NCBI GenBank assembly: GCA_945939115.1
Contig: CAMEVC010000006.1
Location: forward strand, 1-64,000
DNA: 64,000 bases
Direction of reading: 5' to 3'
From: an uncultured Eubacterium sp.
Lineage (GTDB): Bacteria; Bacillota; Clostridia; Lachnospirales; Lachnospiraceae
A program made the position numbers and the translations under genes. Below the pieces are notes generated by a model. It worked only from the letters and a program-made list of their open reading frames with translations, was not told the DNA's origin and searched no databases. Below are positions 42,297 to 51,194 of the stretch, one piece after another. Positions within the stretch are counted from its first letter, which is position 1. Each line of letters starts with the position of its first letter.

Positions 42297-43202
42297 TTAT
42301 ATATTAGTGTCAAAGAATTTCTCTGCCGTATCCGAAAGAATAGCTGTACCAACACCCTTATTGGTAAATATCTCAAGTAACAGGCAGTGTGGTATTCTAC
42401 CGTCAAGTATATGGACTCTCGAAACCCCATGCTCAATTGCATCAATACAGTTGTTAAGCTTTGGAAGCATTCCTCCACCGATTGTTCCACTCTCAAGAAG
42501 CTGTCTTGCCTCTGTTGTTGAGAGTTCTGAGATGAGTGAATTCTTATCATTGTAATCCTTATAAACGCCCTCAATATCAGTAAGAAATGCAAGTTTTTCA
42601 GCATTAACTGCTCTTGCTATGGCGCAGGCTGCGTCATCTGCATTTATATTATAAGCATGGAAATTATCATCGTATCCTATAGGGCATATAACAGGAAGAA
42701 AATCATCTTTCAGAAGAGAATGAATAAGTGTTGTGTCAACCTCCCTGACTTCTCCTACATATCCGATGTCCTCACCCTTGGAGTACTTCTTGTCGACCTT
42801 TAACATGCCGCCATCTTTGCCGCTAATACCGCAGGCCTTAACGCCAAGTTCTTCTATCATTGAAACCAGGCTCTTATTTACCTTATTAAGCACCATCTCA
42901 GCAATTTCCATAGTAGGCTCATCTGTAACACGCAGACCATTCTTGAACTCCGGTGTCATGCCTGACTTCTCAACCCACTTGCTTATTTCCTTGCCGCCTC
43001 CGTGAACAATGATTGGCTTGAATCCAACCAGTTTAAGAAGAACTACATCCTGAATAACCTTTTTCTTTAGTTCTTCGTCTACCATAGCACTTCCGCCATA
43101 TTTAACAACAATAATCTTCCTGTTGAACTTCTGTATGTATGGAAGCGCCTCAACAAGCACCTGCGCTTTCATTAACTCCTCTGTCATATCCTTTGCACTC
43201 AT
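42297..43202 (-). CDS. argB: Acetylglutamate kinase
   Basis: A 301-residue amino acid kinase. K-Y-G-G-S-A-M near residue 34 binds phosphate, [16 protein letters not shown] follows, and the end holds [17 protein letters not shown] with G-V-G-T. The N-terminal helix beginning A-K-D-M-T-E resembles the extra helix of arginine-inhibited, hexameric enzymes, so feedback inhibition by arginine is likely. It phosphorylates N-acetylglutamate, the second step of the pathway. Confidence 0.94.
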   Translation of the reverse strand: MSAKDMTEELMKAQVLVEALPYIQKFNRKIIVVKYGGSAMVDEELKKKVIQDVVLLKLVGFKPIIVHGGGKEISKWVEKSGMTPEFKNGLRVTDEPTMEIAEMVLNKVNKSLVSMIEELGVKACGISGKDGGMLKVDKKYSKGEDIGYVGEVREVDTTLIHSLLKDDFLPVICPIGYDDNFHAYNINADDAACAIARAVNAEKLAFLTDIEGVYKDYNDKNSLISELSTTEARQLLESGTIGGGMLPKLNNCIDAIEHGVSRVHILDGRIPHCLLLEIFTNKGVGTAILSDTAEKFFDTNI

Positions 43203-43256
43203 ATTTTCCTCCCAGTTCTCATCAATTATCTGACAAATGTAAATGCTGCCTTAATA

Positions 43257-44483
43257 TCAGCTTCTGTAATCCGCATTTATCTTAACGTAGTCAAAAGTAA
43301 GATCACATCCCCATGCTGTTGCCCTCGCATCACCCTGCTTAACATCGGCAATTGCAATAACCGGATTCTTTGAAAGTATCTCTGTAGCTTTATCTTCACT
43401 GTAATCTGTTGCCGTGCCATCCTCTACAATCTGAATCTTTCCTGCTTCACTCTCAAAGAATATATCAACCTTCTCCGGGTCGAAATCTGCCCCTGAATAT
43501 CCCATGGCACACAGAATTCTTCCCCAGTTAGCATCATGACCAAATATGGCCGCCTTAGTAAGATTAGAGGTAACAATTGACTTTGCAAGAACCTTAGCTT
43601 CCTCTTTCGTCTTTGCTCCCTTTACCTGTACTTCAAACAAACATGTACATCCCTCTCCGTCACCGGCAATCATCTTAGACAGTTCTGTAAACACATAAGA
43701 AAGTCCCTCATAGAACGCATCGTAATCAGCGCCCTCCTCCGTAATCTTCTTATTGCCTGCCATTGCGTTAGCAAGCACAAGAGCTGTATCATTGGTTGAT
43801 GTATCACCATCTACTGATATCATGTTAAATGAATCATCAACAATGGCACTTGTCATCTTCTGAAGTACTGCCTTATCAATATCACAGTCTGTTGTAATAT
43901 AACAGAGCATTGTGGCCATATTAGGGTGAATCATACCGGCACCCTTGCACATACCTCCTATTGTCACCTTAGTTCCGTCAATATCAACTTCTACAGCAAC
44001 CTGCTTACTTCTGGTATCCGTTGTCATAATGGCCTCTGCCGCCATAGTTCCAGCCTCTAATGAATCATCCAGCATCGGTGCCAGCTTATCAATACCTGCG
44101 CATATTCTGTCAACAGGAAGCTGCATTCCTATAACTCCTGTGGAACCAATAAGCACGGAATTCTCAGGAATTCCAAGCACCTTAGCCACCCCTTTTGCTT
44201 CCGCAGCACAGGCATTGTCTCCCTCTGCTCCGGTACAGGCATTGGCAACTCCGCTGTTTACCACTATTGCCTGTGAATATGCCTCATTATATACAATATT
44301 GCGGTCCCATTTTACAGGGGCTGCAAACACTTTGTTAGTTGTAAATGTACCTGCCGTAACGCAAGGCTTCTCGCTGTACACCAGTGCCATATCCTTCTTT
44401 CCATTAGTGTACTTAATTGCAGCTGCACAGCCTGCAGCCTTAAACCCTTTAGCTGCTGTAACGCCACCATCTATTATCTTCAT
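43257..44483 (-). CDS. argJ: Bifunctional ornithine acetyltransferase / N-acetylglutamate synthase
   Basis: A 408-residue ArgJ. The protein opens with G-G-V-T-A-A-K-G-F-K-A and carries the self-cleavage region G-M-I-H-P-N-M-A-T-M-L near the middle, where the threonine becomes the new N-terminal nucleophile of the beta chain. ArgJ recycles acetyl groups from acetylornithine to glutamate, so no separate argA is needed. I chose the second ATG, nine bases after GGAG. It sits between argC and argB. Confidence 0.94.
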   Translation of the reverse strand: MKIIDGGVTAAKGFKAAGCAAAIKYTNGKKDMALVYSEKPCVTAGTFTTNKVFAAPVKWDRNIVYNEAYSQAIVVNSGVANACTGAEGDNACAAEAKGVAKVLGIPENSVLIGSTGVIGMQLPVDRICAGIDKLAPMLDDSLEAGTMAAEAIMTTDTRSKQVAVEVDIDGTKVTIGGMCKGAGMIHPNMATMLCYITTDCDIDKAVLQKMTSAIVDDSFNMISVDGDTSTNDTALVLANAMAGNKKITEEGADYDAFYEGLSYVFTELSKMIAGDGEGCTCLFEVQVKGAKTKEEAKVLAKSIVTSNLTKAAIFGHDANWGRILCAMGYSGADFDPEKVDIFFESEAGKIQIVEDGTATDYSEDKATEILSKNPVIAIADVKQGDARATAWGCDLTFDYVKINADYRS

Positions 44484-44539
44484 AATCATAATCTCCTTAT
44501 TAAAATGTAATGAATCAAATTACTATAAATGATATTATT

Positions 44540-45586
44540 CTAAGGGAACATAGGCGCAAGCTGTAATCCCTCATTCTCCGGAAGTCCGAAGAGAAGATTC
44601 ATATTCTGCACCGCCTGTCCTGCAGCGCCCTTAACAAGATTATCAAGCGCTCCCATCATTATTAATCTGTTCGTTCTCGGCTCTATCTTAAATCCGATAT
44701 CAACGAAATTACTTCCCTCAACCCAGCGTGTCTCCGGACATACATCCTTAGGAAGTACTCTTATGAAATATTCCTTGTCATAATATCTGTCATATACTGC
44801 CTTCACATCTTCATATGTAACATTCTTTGCTAAGTTGGCATATGCAGTCACAAGTATTCCTCTGTTCATAGGAACGAGATGTGGAGTGAAAATAAGCTTT
44901 ATATCATCTCTTCCGCATGCATATCCCAATTGTTCCTCTATCTCAGGAGTGTGTCTGTGTGTTCCGACACCGTAGGCCTTCATACTCTCATTAACCTCGC
45001 AGAACAGGTTGGCAACTTTAGCACCTCTTCCAGCACCTGATGTTCCACTCTTGGCATCTATAATAATGGAATCCGGATTGATAATTCCCTCCTTAACCAT
45101 CGGGTAAAGAGTAAGAATTGATGTAGTTGTATAACATCCCGGATTAGCAATAATTCTTGTATCCTTATTAACCTTATCTCTGTTAATCTCACATAATCCA
45201 TAAACTGCTTCATCTATATACTGTGGTGACTTGTGTTCAAGCTTATACCACTGCTCATATATATCCACATTCTTAAGCCTGAAATCTGCACTGAGATCGA
45301 TTATCTTAGTCTTGGAAAGAATATCATCATTGACTAAAGATGCACACAGTCCCTGTGGTGTAGCAGTGAATATTACATCCACCTCGTCAGACAACTGTTC
45401 CATATTATCATCCATACATTTTGCATCAACAAGTCTGAACATATTTCTATAGACATCAGAATAATTCTGATCAATATAGCTTCTGGAACCAAGCCATACA
45501 ATCTCAACATCCTTATGACCTAATAACAATCTCACAAGCTCATTACCTGCATATCCTGTTGCTCCGATAATACCTACTTTAATCAT
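44540..45586 (-). CDS. argC: N-acetyl-gamma-glutamyl-phosphate reductase
   Basis: A 348-residue enzyme. I-G-A-T-G-Y-A-G-N-E-L-V near the N-terminus binds NADP and A-N-P-G-C-Y-T-T-T carries the catalytic cysteine, followed by H-R-H-T-P-E-I-E-E-Q. Full-length similarity to type 1 ArgC is evident. The ATG follows GGGAGGAATT; the frame stays open another 63 codons upstream but without a start signal. It is the first gene of argCJBD and divergent from argG. Confidence 0.95.
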   Translation of the reverse strand: MIKVGIIGATGYAGNELVRLLLGHKDVEIVWLGSRSYIDQNYSDVYRNMFRLVDAKCMDDNMEQLSDEVDVIFTATPQGLCASLVNDDILSKTKIIDLSADFRLKNVDIYEQWYKLEHKSPQYIDEAVYGLCEINRDKVNKDTRIIANPGCYTTTSILTLYPMVKEGIINPDSIIIDAKSGTSGAGRGAKVANLFCEVNESMKAYGVGTHRHTPEIEEQLGYACGRDDIKLIFTPHLVPMNRGILVTAYANLAKNVTYEDVKAVYDRYYDKEYFIRVLPKDVCPETRWVEGSNFVDIGFKIEPRTNRLIMMGALDNLVKGAAGQAVQNMNLLFGLPENEGLQLAPMFP

Positions 45587-45600
45587 AATTCCTCCCTGGT

Positions 45601-45780
45601 AAATGCACCAATATTGCATATATTCATTCTTTTTGCATAAAATCCAGCAAAATCTAAATTGATAACCTTCATTATAACAACTTTTTTCCTCATGTAAAGC
45701 ATATTTTGAATAAATTTTATATTTATGCATTTTTATTGCATATTCATGTATATTATGCATAATTTTGTGTTGCATTTTTA
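45601..45780. promoter_or_regulatory. Divergent argC-argG control region with repeated TGCAT motifs
   Basis: The 279-base spacer is very AT-rich and holds at least six TGCAT motifs (near 45615, 45635, 45726, 45738, 45756 and 45771), several in TATGCATA or TTGCATA context. ArgR/AhrC boxes in Firmicutes are AT-rich imperfect palindromes around TGAAT/ATKCA, so these are candidate arginine repressor sites serving both operons. No exact consensus box was found. Confidence 0.4.
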
Positions 45781-45865
45781 TATAATGTGGTTTATTATAG
45801 TTGGCAGGTGCATAACAGACTACTATATGCTATGCAACAGACTTTATATACGGAGGATTCTATTA

Positions 45866-47092
45866 ATGAAAGAAAAGGTTATTCTTGCTTATTCTGGCGG
45901 ACTTGACACAACTGCCATCATCCCTTGGTTAAAGGAAACATATGATTATGATGTTATATGTGTCTGCGCTGACTGCGGTCAGGAGGAGGAGCTGGACGGA
46001 CTTGAGCAGAGAGCTCTCTCTTGTGGTGCTTCTAAATTATACATCGAAGATCTTACAGATGAGTTCTGCGACAAGTACATTGTTCCTTGTGTTCAGGCTC
46101 ACGCTGTTTATGAAAATAAATATTTGCTCGGTACTTCTATGGCAAGACCACTTATTGCCAAGAGACTTGTTGAGATTGCACGTAAAGAGGGCGCTGTTGC
46201 CATCTGCCACGGTGCAACAGGTAAAGGTAATGACCAGATAAGATTCGAGCTTACAATTAAAGCATTAGCTCCGGATATTAAGATTATCGCTCCTTGGAGA
46301 AATGAGAAATGGACTCTTAAGTCACGTGAGGATGAGATTGAATACTGCAGACAGCACGGCATTCATCTTCCATTCAGCGTAGATACAAGCTACAGCCGTG
46401 ACCGTAATATCTGGCATATAAGCCATGAGGGTCTTGAGCTTGAGGATCCTGCTAACGAGCCTAACTACAAGCACCTCTTAGTTCTCGGCTGCACTCCGGA
46501 GGAAGCTCCTGATGAACCTGAATATGTTACTATGACATTTGAGAAGGGTGTTCCAAAGTCAGTTAATGGCAAGGAGATGAAGGTATCTGATATTATCAGA
46601 GAGCTTAACAGACTTGGTGCTAAACATGGAATCGGTATCATTGATATTGTTGAGAACCGTGTTGTCGGAATGAAATCACGTGGTGTTTACGAGACTCCTG
46701 GCGGAACAATTCTCTATGAAGCTCATCAGCAGCTTGAGGAATTAGTTCTTGACAGAGATACAACAACCTTCAAGATGGATGTTGCCAACAAGTTTGCTCA
46801 GGTTGTATATGAAGGAAAGTGGGAGACTCCACTTCGTGAAGCGCTTCAGGCTTTCGTTGAGAAGACACAGGAATATGTTACAGGTGAAGTAAGATTCAGA
46901 CTTTACAAGGGTAATATAATCAAGGCAGGAACAACTTCTCCATATTCACTCTACAATGAGTCAATTGCATCCTTCACAACAGGTGATCTCTACGACCATC
47001 ACGATGCAGAGGGCTTTATCAATCTCTTCGGACTTTCACTTAAGGTAAGAGCAATGAAGCAGAATGAGAATGAGAAGAAGAATAACAGATAA
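45866..47092 (+). CDS. argG: Argininosuccinate synthase
   Basis: A 408-residue enzyme. The ATP pyrophosphatase loop A-Y-S-G-G-L-D-T-T is at residues 8-16, followed by A-D-C-G-Q, the citrulline site M-A-R-P-L-I and G-A-T-G-K-G-N-D-Q, and the aspartate-binding [12 protein letters not shown]. It joins citrulline and aspartate. CGGAGG precedes the ATG. Codon choice (GTT, GCT, CGT-rich) differs from the surrounding genes and suggests high expression. A strong terminator follows directly, and argH is not adjacent. Confidence 0.96.
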   Translation: MKEKVILAYSGGLDTTAIIPWLKETYDYDVICVCADCGQEEELDGLEQRALSCGASKLYIEDLTDEFCDKYIVPCVQAHAVYENKYLLGTSMARPLIAKRLVEIARKEGAVAICHGATGKGNDQIRFELTIKALAPDIKIIAPWRNEKWTLKSREDEIEYCRQHGIHLPFSVDTSYSRDRNIWHISHEGLELEDPANEPNYKHLLVLGCTPEEAPDEPEYVTMTFEKGVPKSVNGKEMKVSDIIRELNRLGAKHGIGIIDIVENRVVGMKSRGVYETPGGTILYEAHQQLEELVLDRDTTTFKMDVANKFAQVVYEGKWETPLREALQAFVEKTQEYVTGEVRFRLYKGNIIKAGTTSPYSLYNESIASFTTGDLYDHHDAEGFINLFGLSLKVRAMKQNENEKKNNR

Positions 47093-47106
47093 GATGGTTA
47101 TACATG

Positions 47107-47147
47107 AAAAAAAGCTGTCGCACTGAAATAGTGCGGCAGCTTTTTTT
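47107..47147 (+). terminator. Terminator of argG
   Basis: AAAGCTGTCGCACT and AGTGCGGCAGCTTT arms with seven T after the stem on the plus strand; the A-run on the other side lets it work in both directions. Confidence 0.93.
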
Positions 47148-47276
47148 ACCCAACAGATAACCATTTTCTATGTCTTCTTTATATATTATATTTGCGTATA
47201 GATAAACATATCTATCACAAGTAAGTAAATTAAATGTAAAATTACTTTACAGGGAATATCAAGTCAGAAAGAATAG

Positions 47277-48443
47277 TCACTTATCAAACTTATTCTTATT
47301 AATATTCTTCTCTTCCACTTTATTATTGACAAAGGTTCTAAGAAGTGCATAGCACACTGAACTAATCGGTATGAAAGTCAGCATTCCCATTATTCCAAAC
47401 AGATTACCGCCAATTGTAACAGCAACTAAAACCCACATTCCCGGAAGACCAACTGAATTCCCAACTACATGCGGATATATGAGATTACCCTCTATCTGCT
47501 GCAGAATCAGGAATATGGCAATGAATATGAGCGCCTTCAAAGGACTTGTCATCATGATAAGCACTACACCCACAGCACATCCAATAAATGCACCAACAAT
47601 CGGCACAAGAGCAGTAACTCCGATAATTATTCCAATAAGAAGTGCATATGGCATTCTTAAAATGCTCAGTGTAATAACAAACAATGCTCCGAGAATACAT
47701 GCTTCAAGGCACTGCCCTGACAGGAAATTAGAAAACGTTGTATTAGTCAGTCTTAAAATCTCAACAATCTGGTCTGCCCTTCGCTCTGAAACCATTACAT
47801 ACAAAAGCTTCTTGCACTGTGATGCCAGCTTTTCCTTCTGAAACAGCACATATACAGAGAATACAAACCCGATAAAGAAATTAGTAATACCTGAAAAAAG
47901 TCCGCTTATAGCACCTATTCCGCCATTAATGATTCCTTTCGTTCCAATTGAGAGGAAATTCATCATATTCGCAAGAACAGAATCCCAATTGATTGAAATG
48001 CTGTTCAGTTTCTCCTCATATTCCGGATATGAAGCAAGCATTGTCTGAAGCCATGCAAGAAGCTTATTAAATGCAACAGGTACCTGGCTTATAAGATCCG
48101 CTATAGTATTCACAAGCTCCGGAACAACAATCAGAAGTACTCCGGCTATTACAGCAATAATGATAATAAGCGTCAGAAAATATGCCAGTACTCTTACTAA
48201 CTTGTTGTGCTGTTTCTTACATTTCTTATCAACAAGCTTTTTGATATTCTTCTCAATAGCTTTCATCGGAACATTGAATATAAATGCAATTACTCCTCCC
48301 ACAATAAATGGCATAATAAGCCCTGCAAGATAAGATATAGTACCAAGAATACCGGTAATATTATTCAATGCAAGATATATCAGGATTAATACAGCTCCTA
48401 TAGTAATTCCCCTGATTACATACTTGTCCATAAAACGCTTCAT
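47277..48443 (-). CDS. AI-2E family transporter
   Basis: A 388-residue polytopic protein. Eight hydrophobic segments are spread over the length, with a large hydrophilic region between the third and fourth (around 130-200). The family motif appears near the end as V-G-N-S-V-G-L-P-G-M-W-V. Members were named after TqsA but also include sodium/proton antiporters and other exporters, so the substrate is open. The ATG follows GGAGGGG; a longer frame upstream was rejected. Confidence 0.9.
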   Translation of the reverse strand: MKRFMDKYVIRGITIGAVLILIYLALNNITGILGTISYLAGLIMPFIVGGVIAFIFNVPMKAIEKNIKKLVDKKCKKQHNKLVRVLAYFLTLIIIIAVIAGVLLIVVPELVNTIADLISQVPVAFNKLLAWLQTMLASYPEYEEKLNSISINWDSVLANMMNFLSIGTKGIINGGIGAISGLFSGITNFFIGFVFSVYVLFQKEKLASQCKKLLYVMVSERRADQIVEILRLTNTTFSNFLSGQCLEACILGALFVITLSILRMPYALLIGIIIGVTALVPIVGAFIGCAVGVVLIMMTSPLKALIFIAIFLILQQIEGNLIYPHVVGNSVGLPGMWVLVAVTIGGNLFGIMGMLTFIPISSVCYALLRTFVNNKVEEKNINKNKFDK

Positions 48444-48547
48444 ATGTCCCCTCCAACTGGTTATGTATAATGTATAGCACCTACATAATACTATACCAAA
48501 AGAATACATTCAAACTATTTATGTTTTTTTTAGAAATATACAGATTT

Positions 48548-49147
48548 CTAGTTATACTGCGCATCCACCATACTCATCATCATTCTCATATTAAATGTGC
48601 CCATAAATTTCACTGTTGGCAGATACACAAAATGTTTCTTCTGTACAACACAGTCATCCTCATACTCTCCATCATACACCTCAAGACGCATAACCTCATT
48701 TACAATCTGTCCCTTTCCCGGCTCCACATTAAATGCCCCCTCGATAAACGGTGCATAACATTCTCTCTTGCCCTGAGAAGAAGGGTCATAGGCAATAAAT
48801 GTATGTATTATACTCTCATATTTAGTTATAAACAGACCATTTTCAACCCCGCTTTCTTTAAGAGCATTTGCATAAAGAGCCATCTCCTCCTCATACACGG
48901 CAGACTGACTGATAATTATTTCTTCAAGTTCTCCTGCTGTCATTGGTATATTCTCTGCAAAGAAAAATGCTATGGGCTGAATGCTTCCGCATAATAAGAA
49001 GCTGCTCATATCAGAGTTAAGTGTCCTTACAACCTCCAGCTTATCAGTATCTGACATATACATAAGCACTGCAAAACTTCCTTTATCAGTGAACTCCTTT
49101 AACATATTGATTGCTGCTTTTAATTCTGTTCTTGAAAAATGTCTCAT
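48548..49147 (-). CDS. Hypothetical protein
   Basis: A 199-residue soluble protein without signal peptide or membrane segment. It is mixed alpha/beta and acidic. I recognise no family. The start has a GGAGAA site twelve bases upstream. A 59-base hairpin rich in G-U pairs lies between it and the surface-protein gene upstream, and the AI-2E transporter gene follows about 100 bases later. Coordinates and codon use look like a real gene. Confidence 0.7.
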   Translation of the reverse strand: MRHFSRTELKAAINMLKEFTDKGSFAVLMYMSDTDKLEVVRTLNSDMSSFLLCGSIQPIAFFFAENIPMTAGELEEIIISQSAVYEEEMALYANALKESGVENGLFITKYESIIHTFIAYDPSSQGKRECYAPFIEGAFNVEPGKGQIVNEVMRLEVYDGEYEDDCVVQKKHFVYLPTVKFMGTFNMRMMMSMVDAQYN

Positions 49148-49183
49148 ATATTATTCTCCATTATAAATATTGTGTATTGTAAT

Positions 49184-49242
49184 ATCCCAGTCACAGACGG
49201 GATAACCACGCTATGGGTGATTATACCATCTGCGTCCGGGAT
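49184..49242 (-). promoter_or_regulatory. Long imperfect hairpin between two genes
   Basis: ATCCC...GGGAT closes a 59-base element. On the minus strand nearly all apparent mismatches in the stem become G-U wobble pairs, giving a stem of roughly 26 pairs with a GCTATGG-like loop. No T-tract follows. It may be a leader structure of the 48548-49147 gene or a processing signal. Confidence 0.5.
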
Positions 49243-49257
49243 TTTCACTGTCAAATA

Positions 49258-50601
49258 TTAGTTTTCTTTAGACTTTATTCCCCTTTTATTTCCATAAAAA
49301 ACTGCTGTCATACACATAATAGCTGAAACTGCCACTATAACAGTATACATGCACACAGCTTTAGAATCCGCAGTTTTAACAACTTCTTCATCTGCTGCCA
49401 CCTCATTATGTGCTGTCTCATTATGTGCTGTAGCACTCTCTTCCTGCACTGACGGCTCTGTATCTTCTTCCGGCAGTGTTGGTGTGTCGCTCTCTCTTTC
49501 CTGTGTTTCAGGCTCAGCAGGACTTACATATTCACTTAATGAAAATGCGAACTCCATCCCCCATGATGTCTGCTGATAAGGATTGGTTGTGTAAGGCCCG
49601 TTAAGATGAAGATGGGCATTAATAATATCCTTAGCTTCAATCATTCCTGCATTAAGCAGTCCAACTTTGGAATTCATATACTCATCTGCGTTATTCTCGT
49701 TACGCATCCAGCTTCCAAAGGAATATCTGCCTGACAGACAGTCTTCATCGCTCACAGTGACATCATCCATTGTGAGAGAGAGAAGATTATTATAAAACAC
49801 ATTATATCCCAGCTCTGCTATTTCCTTATCCTTTTCCCTCACATTTATCTTATATCCATCAAAAACATACTTACACAACTGGTCAACGCTGAATTGCTCC
49901 AGCTTTGAGTTATTTGTGTCGTATTTTTTATTTAAAAAATCTACATAATACCTGTCAATGTCCTCTAAACCATTAACATATCCGCTCTGTTTAAGTGATG
50001 AATCAATTATTTCATCCGTATAGTATCTGGAAGAATTATTCTTCTTATCAAGCCCCATAAGTTCTTTTAATGCCGAATTGCTTGTCCTCCACACTGTACT
50101 TGTAACCTTAACAGGTCTGTTGCTAAAAGTGACTGCACCCTTAACATATAACTCCTCATTACCTTCTGTGTCAGCATAATTCCCATCTGTAATCTGAAGA
50201 GACCCTTTCGAATACTCGTATTCTGTATCTGACCTGTTTATGATATTAACATAGAAATTCTCCCCATCTCCCGGCATATAGGTCGCCCCGTCATAATGTT
50301 TCTCGAGATCACTTATAAGATTTATATGGATTTCTCCACCCTTATAATCCTCCGGAATAGTATAGGTAAAATAATAATTATACTGCCATTCTGACTTATC
50401 ATACTCATCTTTAATGTCCACAAGTATCCCCTCTGATGTATCCCCCGGCTTAACTGCCTGTTCATCCAGTTTCCACCTGCTGTCCGACACAATATAATTA
50501 TTTTCTGCCAGAATCTTTGTCTTACCGGTAATTTCCGCTGTCAATGCAACCAATGCTAATGCTGATAAGACAGCAGTATACTTTAAAAGCCTTTTTACCA
50601 T
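49258..50601 (-). CDS. Secreted, C-terminally anchored surface protein
   Basis: A 447-residue exported protein. The signal peptide is at residues 1-32. Residues 33-360 are a predominantly beta region with several repeated short motifs but no recognised domain. A proline-, glutamate- and threonine-rich stalk (about 365-405) contains E-T-A-H-N-E repeats. The end has V-K-T-A-D-S-K-A followed by a hydrophobic helix and a basic tail (G-N-K-R), the layout of sortase substrates but without LPXTG. Function unknown; adhesion or wall binding is plausible. Confidence 0.75.
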   Translation of the reverse strand: MVKRLLKYTAVLSALALVALTAEITGKTKILAENNYIVSDSRWKLDEQAVKPGDTSEGILVDIKDEYDKSEWQYNYYFTYTIPEDYKGGEIHINLISDLEKHYDGATYMPGDGENFYVNIINRSDTEYEYSKGSLQITDGNYADTEGNEELYVKGAVTFSNRPVKVTSTVWRTSNSALKELMGLDKKNNSSRYYTDEIIDSSLKQSGYVNGLEDIDRYYVDFLNKKYDTNNSKLEQFSVDQLCKYVFDGYKINVREKDKEIAELGYNVFYNNLLSLTMDDVTVSDEDCLSGRYSFGSWMRNENNADEYMNSKVGLLNAGMIEAKDIINAHLHLNGPYTTNPYQQTSWGMEFAFSLSEYVSPAEPETQERESDTPTLPEEDTEPSVQEESATAHNETAHNEVAADEEVVKTADSKAVCMYTVIVAVSAIMCMTAVFYGNKRGIKSKEN

Positions 50602-50734
50602 TTCCCTCTCCTTAAACTATAAATATTCATGGTATTATTTTCATAATTCCATAATATGTATTCTATTCAGATTTTTTCTGTTTAATACATCATTTTCACT
50701 GCTTATTGTCCATCATAAGCAGAATATATGCGCC

Positions 50735-50767
50735 AAAAAGGTGGCTGTTTGCAGTGAAACAGCCACC
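50735..50767 (-). terminator. Terminator of the PII gene
   Basis: GGTGGCTGTTT and AAACAGCCACC arms with five T on the minus strand, 40 bases after the PII stop codon. Confidence 0.92.
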
Positions 50768-50807
50768 CCTGAAAAATAGGAAAAGGTAATAAGTTATAAT
50801 CTTTCTG

Positions 50808-51149
50808 TTAAAGGGCATCATCGCCAGTCTCACCGGTTCTTATCTTGACTGCTCCCTCGATATCTTTAATAAATATCTTACCATCACCAAAACTATTAGT
50901 GTTTAATTCATCTAACACCCTTTTTATAATACCATCTACAATCTCATCCTTCACCACTGTTCTCACACTCAGCTTAGGCAGAAGATTAATTCCGGGAGTG
51001 TCATCTCTTGTGTAAACCTGCCCCGTTCCCTTCTGATGTCCATATCCGAAAATAGTTGTAATCATCACACCTCTGGCGCCCTCGCAGTCCAGAATTCTCT
51101 TAAGATTTTCCAGCTTTTCCGGCTTAATAATAATCTCTAACTCTTTCAT
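50808..51149 (-). CDS. PII-family signalling protein
   Basis: A 113-residue protein with PII hallmarks: I-I-K-P-E-K-L-E-N-L at the start, G-Y-G-H-Q-K-G, L-L-P-K-L-S-V-R-T-V-V and the C-terminal G-D-G-K-I-F-I-K-D-I-E-G-A-V-K-I-R-T-G-E. The T-loop reads T-G-Q-V-Y-T-R-D-D-T-P-G-I-N, without the tyrosine that is uridylylated in E. coli GlnB. It binds ATP/ADP and 2-oxoglutarate in family members. Unusually it is the last gene after an APC amino acid permease, not an AmtB gene, so it may regulate that permease. Confidence 0.9.
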   Translation of the reverse strand: MKELEIIIKPEKLENLKRILDCEGARGVMITTIFGYGHQKGTGQVYTRDDTPGINLLPKLSVRTVVKDEIVDGIIKRVLDELNTNSFGDGKIFIKDIEGAVKIRTGETGDDAL

Positions 51150-51194
51150 AAACCATAACCTCTCTTTATAAATGTGATTAATAGCATCACAATA

